A stretch of 64,000 bases of DNA from Paraescarpia echinospica (taxonomy: Eukaryota > Annelida > Polychaeta > Sabellida > Siboglinidae). The DNA lies in contig CM034535.1 of the NCBI GenBank assembly GCA_020002185.1, positions 71,593,768-71,657,767 on the forward strand. The letters run 5' to 3'. The stretch's first letter is position 1. Each line of letters starts with the position of its first letter. This document shows, in pieces, positions 60,572-64,000 of this stretch. The position numbers and the translations under genes were made by a program. The notes beneath the pieces are model-generated. The model worked only from the letters and a program-made list of their open reading frames with translations. It did not search any database and was not told the DNA's origin.

Positions 60572-60631
60572 ACATACATACATACATATACATACATACA
60601 TACATACATACATACATACACAGCATGCATG

Positions 60632-60682
<51 letters not shown>

Positions 60683-60712
60683 ACACATACATACATATAT
60701 ACATATGAACAC
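60470..60712. repeat. Duplicated compound microsatellite (CATA)n-(CA)n
   Basis: A roughly 120-bp block, (catA)n then cagcatgcatgc then (cata)n then (CA)n, occurs twice in a row almost unchanged (about 60,480-60,585 and 60,590-60,690). Confidence 0.9.
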
Positions 60713-61324
60713 AACAAATATTACGCCATTGCCCACACATGCATGACGCGATAACACACTCGTAGAGGTTTCCAATAAAAGTCATTCAAGGAACACAACA
60801 ACAACCACATCAACCCTCTTGCCAATCTACGTTACTGTCACTCGTCGAATACATGTCCGTCGCAAACATCTGATATACAAACGTCATATATGTATGCCGT
60901 ACGCGTAACGCAGAAGACGTGTTCACGCCCATGTCTTTATTCACGTAATATTGTTATAATAATTTATGGTGTATATTGTCGTATGATGGGTCTTTCCGAT
61001 GTATAAATTTAAAATCATCGCCAAGGTAGTACCAATAACGGAGCAATCCATTATTTTGTGTTACATATACGCGTAATACTAATGTTAATGTCATAGCATA
61101 AGTATATTGTCATGCGCTGATACTTAGCGTGATGACATGCATGCACACACGCTTAGCTAATAAAATGTATAATTAACACGCGTGCAGACAGTCAATATCT
61201 AAACACATCTCCGAAATATAGCCTACAATGTCAACCTGCACCGAAACACCCAACCTGCTTGCAGTCGTTCCCAAACAGAACCAGGAAATAACTCATTCAA
61301 GCCGTCACCGACACTTCAACTAAC

Positions 61325-61652
61325 CTGCTTCAAGCTGCTTGAATTCGTTACGAATAAAATCCCGAAATTTCACCAGATATCCATTTTCCACGACGTGCAT
61401 GCGGTGAATCATAGGAACGGAAACCTCGACCGCTGACCGACCAACAATACCGCTGCAAGTGTTTGTATAACCACGCCACTGACGACAGCACGAGCTGACA
61501 TCGCAGCTTCGGAGTAAATGACTCAAGCGCGCGTCACTTCTAATAATAAGTATCGCTACGTGGGCTGAGAGCGCCGTATCTAAGCCCCCGTGAGTCACAA
61601 GCTTGCGTCGGTTTGTTGATTCTCCTGACAACTGGTCACCGACAGTTCGCAT
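61325..61652 (-). CDS. Candidate first coding exon of the BAHCC1/TNRC18-like gene
   Basis: A 109-codon open frame starts at an ATG at 61,652, with an in-frame TAA just upstream. It ends at a good donor (GAAGCAG then GTTAGT) with one leftover base, exactly the phase exon 1 needs. The join would read FKQLEA-E-ALLYHC. I do not recognise the sequence as a known N-terminus of this family. A later Met near residue 80 is an alternative start, and the true first exon may lie elsewhere in the 5.3-kb intron or beyond the window. Confidence 0.3.
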
Positions 61653-62870
61653 ATATTAACTCGCTTCCCGCGCACGCGCCGTAAACTGAAAATTGTCAAA
61701 GAGGAAGCGAAAGGGAAACCGGTTCCTGTTTCCCAGCTCGTTTTCCAGCTTGGTCAGCATTGCCCGACGCGCGAGGGGTTTATTTCGAAAGCTGATATTC
61801 TCGGTTATCAGAATCAGAAGAATGGATAGGATAAGACAAGTGCATGTGTGGGTACAACTACGTGCATGGACAACAGTACTATTTGTGCAGATGGATAAAT
61901 ATCACACATACCTATGTGTAGACTTAAAGTGAAGTTATGTGTAAAGAATAACGAAAATGTTTGATCGCGGGAACCACAACTGAGTATAAACACAACGCCG
62001 ATTCCTAAACACTACTCGTATACGTGTAGATGATGCAATAACCACGAGTCCATGCGATACGGGAAAGCACCCCTCGAAAAAAACACTTCCCCGCCTTCCC
62101 CTTTCAGTGCTTTAAATAACCAACCAACGTCCACTAGAAACCAAGCTATGCTGAGTTCGCGACACTTACTGTTCGCTACATAAATCGCGGTATTCGCTGG
62201 TTGAGCAACTCAGCATAGATGGCGACGTCATTATAGATTGTCCCATGGAACGTGGGCGGTTTCCCAGCTTCTGGACCACCCGGCCACAACGACATACCCA
62301 GCTACAGCGAGGTATGGCACGGTGATAAAGATGTCACACAAAAGCGTGTGGACGGAAAGAAACTGTTATTGGTAGCGCTGATACGCAGATGCTGAAGACG
62401 CTTGCAGGAAGACGGAAACTTCGGTTCTACGCGGCGATGAAACGTCATGGAAGAATTGAACAGATGTCTGTCGCTATAAGGAAAACGTTGGAACATGGCT
62501 AACTGTTCTTTATGTCTGATGTTACTTATATCCGTGAGTACAAATCCGGAATAAAACGTGGATTTCAACGTTGTTTCTTTTAATATAAGCACATGTCTAT
62601 CGTGTGTCGCAAAACATTCTCGCCACCAGTTTTACGGCTTGTTTTACCTCGATAAGCGCTACACTGTACAAAGATTATTTAATCACATGCAAACAATATG
62701 TACTACGATATAAACGGCACGCAATAATCGAACAAGATGACGGAACACACTGACCAACAACCCGAAAGCCTCCGCATCAAACATCCCGAGACAGAACGTG
62801 TTCTCTCTCCAGTGCGTGTATTTGTGAGCACATGGCCGTGCGGAGCAACACACACGGACAATTATATTAT
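61653..62870. other. Upstream flank, possible promoter region, nothing definite
   Basis: If the candidate first exon is real, the promoter would lie here. I see no TATA box at a useful place, no clear CpG island and no other gene. Confidence 0.35.
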
Positions 62871-62886
62871 ATATCATTTTTATAAT

Positions 62887-62946
62887 AATATAACACACGC
62901 GCGCGCGCGCACGTGCACGCACGCGCGTGCACGTGCACGCACGCAA
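62887..62946. repeat. Alternating CG/CA purine-pyrimidine tract
   Basis: About 60 bp of strictly alternating acgcgcgcgcgcgc and gtgcacgtgcacgc, the pattern known to adopt Z-DNA most easily. Confidence 0.85.
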
Positions 62947-63554
62947 ACACACCCACACACCCACATAGTTATACATACATATTTATAATATGTATTTGTA
63001 TATACGACAGAAGTATTTAATACAGAAATACAGCCGCCCTGTGCTTTACGGCATAAAATAACTGGATAAAGTTGATACATATCTGCATTACTATGATTAT
63101 TAAGAAACACTAGAACAAGCAACAGCCGACGCAGTAGATAACACTTCTTCTTACTAAATGTAAGAAAACAAATATAAATTATATGTAATTATGTAGAGCA
63201 GGGAGACGAACGGCAGACAGAGCAGCATATCGTGGGATCATCTGGGCAGCTACGTCTCGCAGAGATATGCTGAACTGAAGAAGTAATTAGGTAAGGTCTA
63301 TTTTGACTCTTCTGCATATAATAATACCTGCAGCACCATGCGTGTGGTAGCGCAGTTATCATACATGTCATGGATATAAATAGCGTGACACGCATTGATT
63401 ACTTGTATCGATCTACAAGACGGAGGAGTGAATGTCGTCTATTCTTGCCACACTTGTCAGCAGTAACGACGAGGAAGACATTGTTTGACGACGGTGTCGG
63501 ATGATTGCTGTTTGGTTTCGTTAGTAATAGAGGTTATAGAGCGGTTGCAGAAGT

Positions 63555-63925
63555 GATCTCACGGAAACCACACAAGAATAAAACGGAACGTGGTAACGAC
63601 GTTCATACTAACGCGGTGTTCACGGGTAGGTTGATTTTGCTTATTGAAATAATGAAAAATAAGACGGAACGTGTCATCAACGTTCATACTAACGGTGTTT
63701 ACGTGTAAGTTTATCTGCATCAATGCTTTTGACATACGTTGATTGGAATAACACAACAATAAGAGGGAATGTGTTATTTTGTTAACAACGTTCATATTAA
63801 CGGTGTTCACATGACTTGTATTTATTGGAATAATACAAAATGAGAGAAATCGTGACACCAACGTTCATGATAAAGGTGTTCAATTTTAGACATATACGTT
63901 GATTGAAATAATACAAAATTACTTA
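63555..63925. repeat. Irregular tandem array of about 75-110 bp units
   Basis: Four diverged units share gacgttcatactaacg and ggtgttcac, followed by ttgattgaaataatacaaaa. The core motif falls at about 63,598, 63,680, 63,787 and 63,861. Confidence 0.75.
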
Positions 63926-64000
63926 AAATGTACAACAAACAAAAACAGACTTATACTATGTATTAACAAATATAATATCCCAAATGAGAGCCGTCATTAT

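Noticed and set aside
60429..60785. Frames of Cys-Val and Tyr-Met repeats
   Set aside because: Translation of the compound microsatellite.

Overview
The window is eukaryotic and most likely comes from a marine invertebrate, but I cannot name the phylum. The evidence is an AT-rich background, one gene split over many GT/AG introns, tRNA-derived SINEs, non-LTR retrotransposon (LINE) fragments, MITEs (short non-autonomous DNA transposons), foldback elements and abundant (AC)n and (TA)n microsatellites. There are no operons, CRISPR arrays or rRNAs, and no convincing functional tRNA.

One gene dominates. On the minus strand, running from about 56.0 kb (possibly 61.65 kb) down to a TGA at 9,694, I assembled 25 coding exons. 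Every one has GT/AG borders, and all 24 junctions keep the reading frame. They encode about 2,379 residues ending in a paired Tudor-like region and a C-terminal BAH domain, with two AT-hooks in the middle. The domain order and several signature stretches identify the BAHCC1/TNRC18 family of chromatin reader proteins, whose fly relative is winged eye. A candidate first coding exon at 61,325-61,652 has the right phase but is unproven.

Layout from right to left along transcription. 61-64 kb: flanking DNA with an alternating CG/CA tract and a short tandem array. 56-61 kb: first candidate intron, with a decayed LINE, a MITE and a duplicated compound microsatellite. 55.4-56.0 and 48.9-50.4 kb: exons 1 and 2, low-complexity and serine-rich. 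50.4-55.4 kb: intron 1, with a SINE, a foldback element, a MITE and a 1.15-kb TIR element sitting inside an older open frame. 39.7-48.9 kb: intron 2, with a 350-bp hairpin element and a 2.2-kb foldback element built around thirteen 40-bp repeats. 33-39.7 kb: exons 3-12. 20.9-33 kb: exons 13-14 spread among LINE and composite repeats. 9.7-20.9 kb: exons 15-25, which hold the conserved C-terminal half. 1-9.7 kb: downstream flank with a reverse copy of the composite repeat and no recognised gene.

The protein is probably a nuclear chromatin reader: the AT-hooks would contact DNA, while the Tudor and BAH domains would read histone tails. Its introns have collected at least ten repeat families. No other gene is convincing, although a few GC-rich open islands are listed at low confidence. 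All repeat assignments come from comparing copies inside the window, because no database search was possible.
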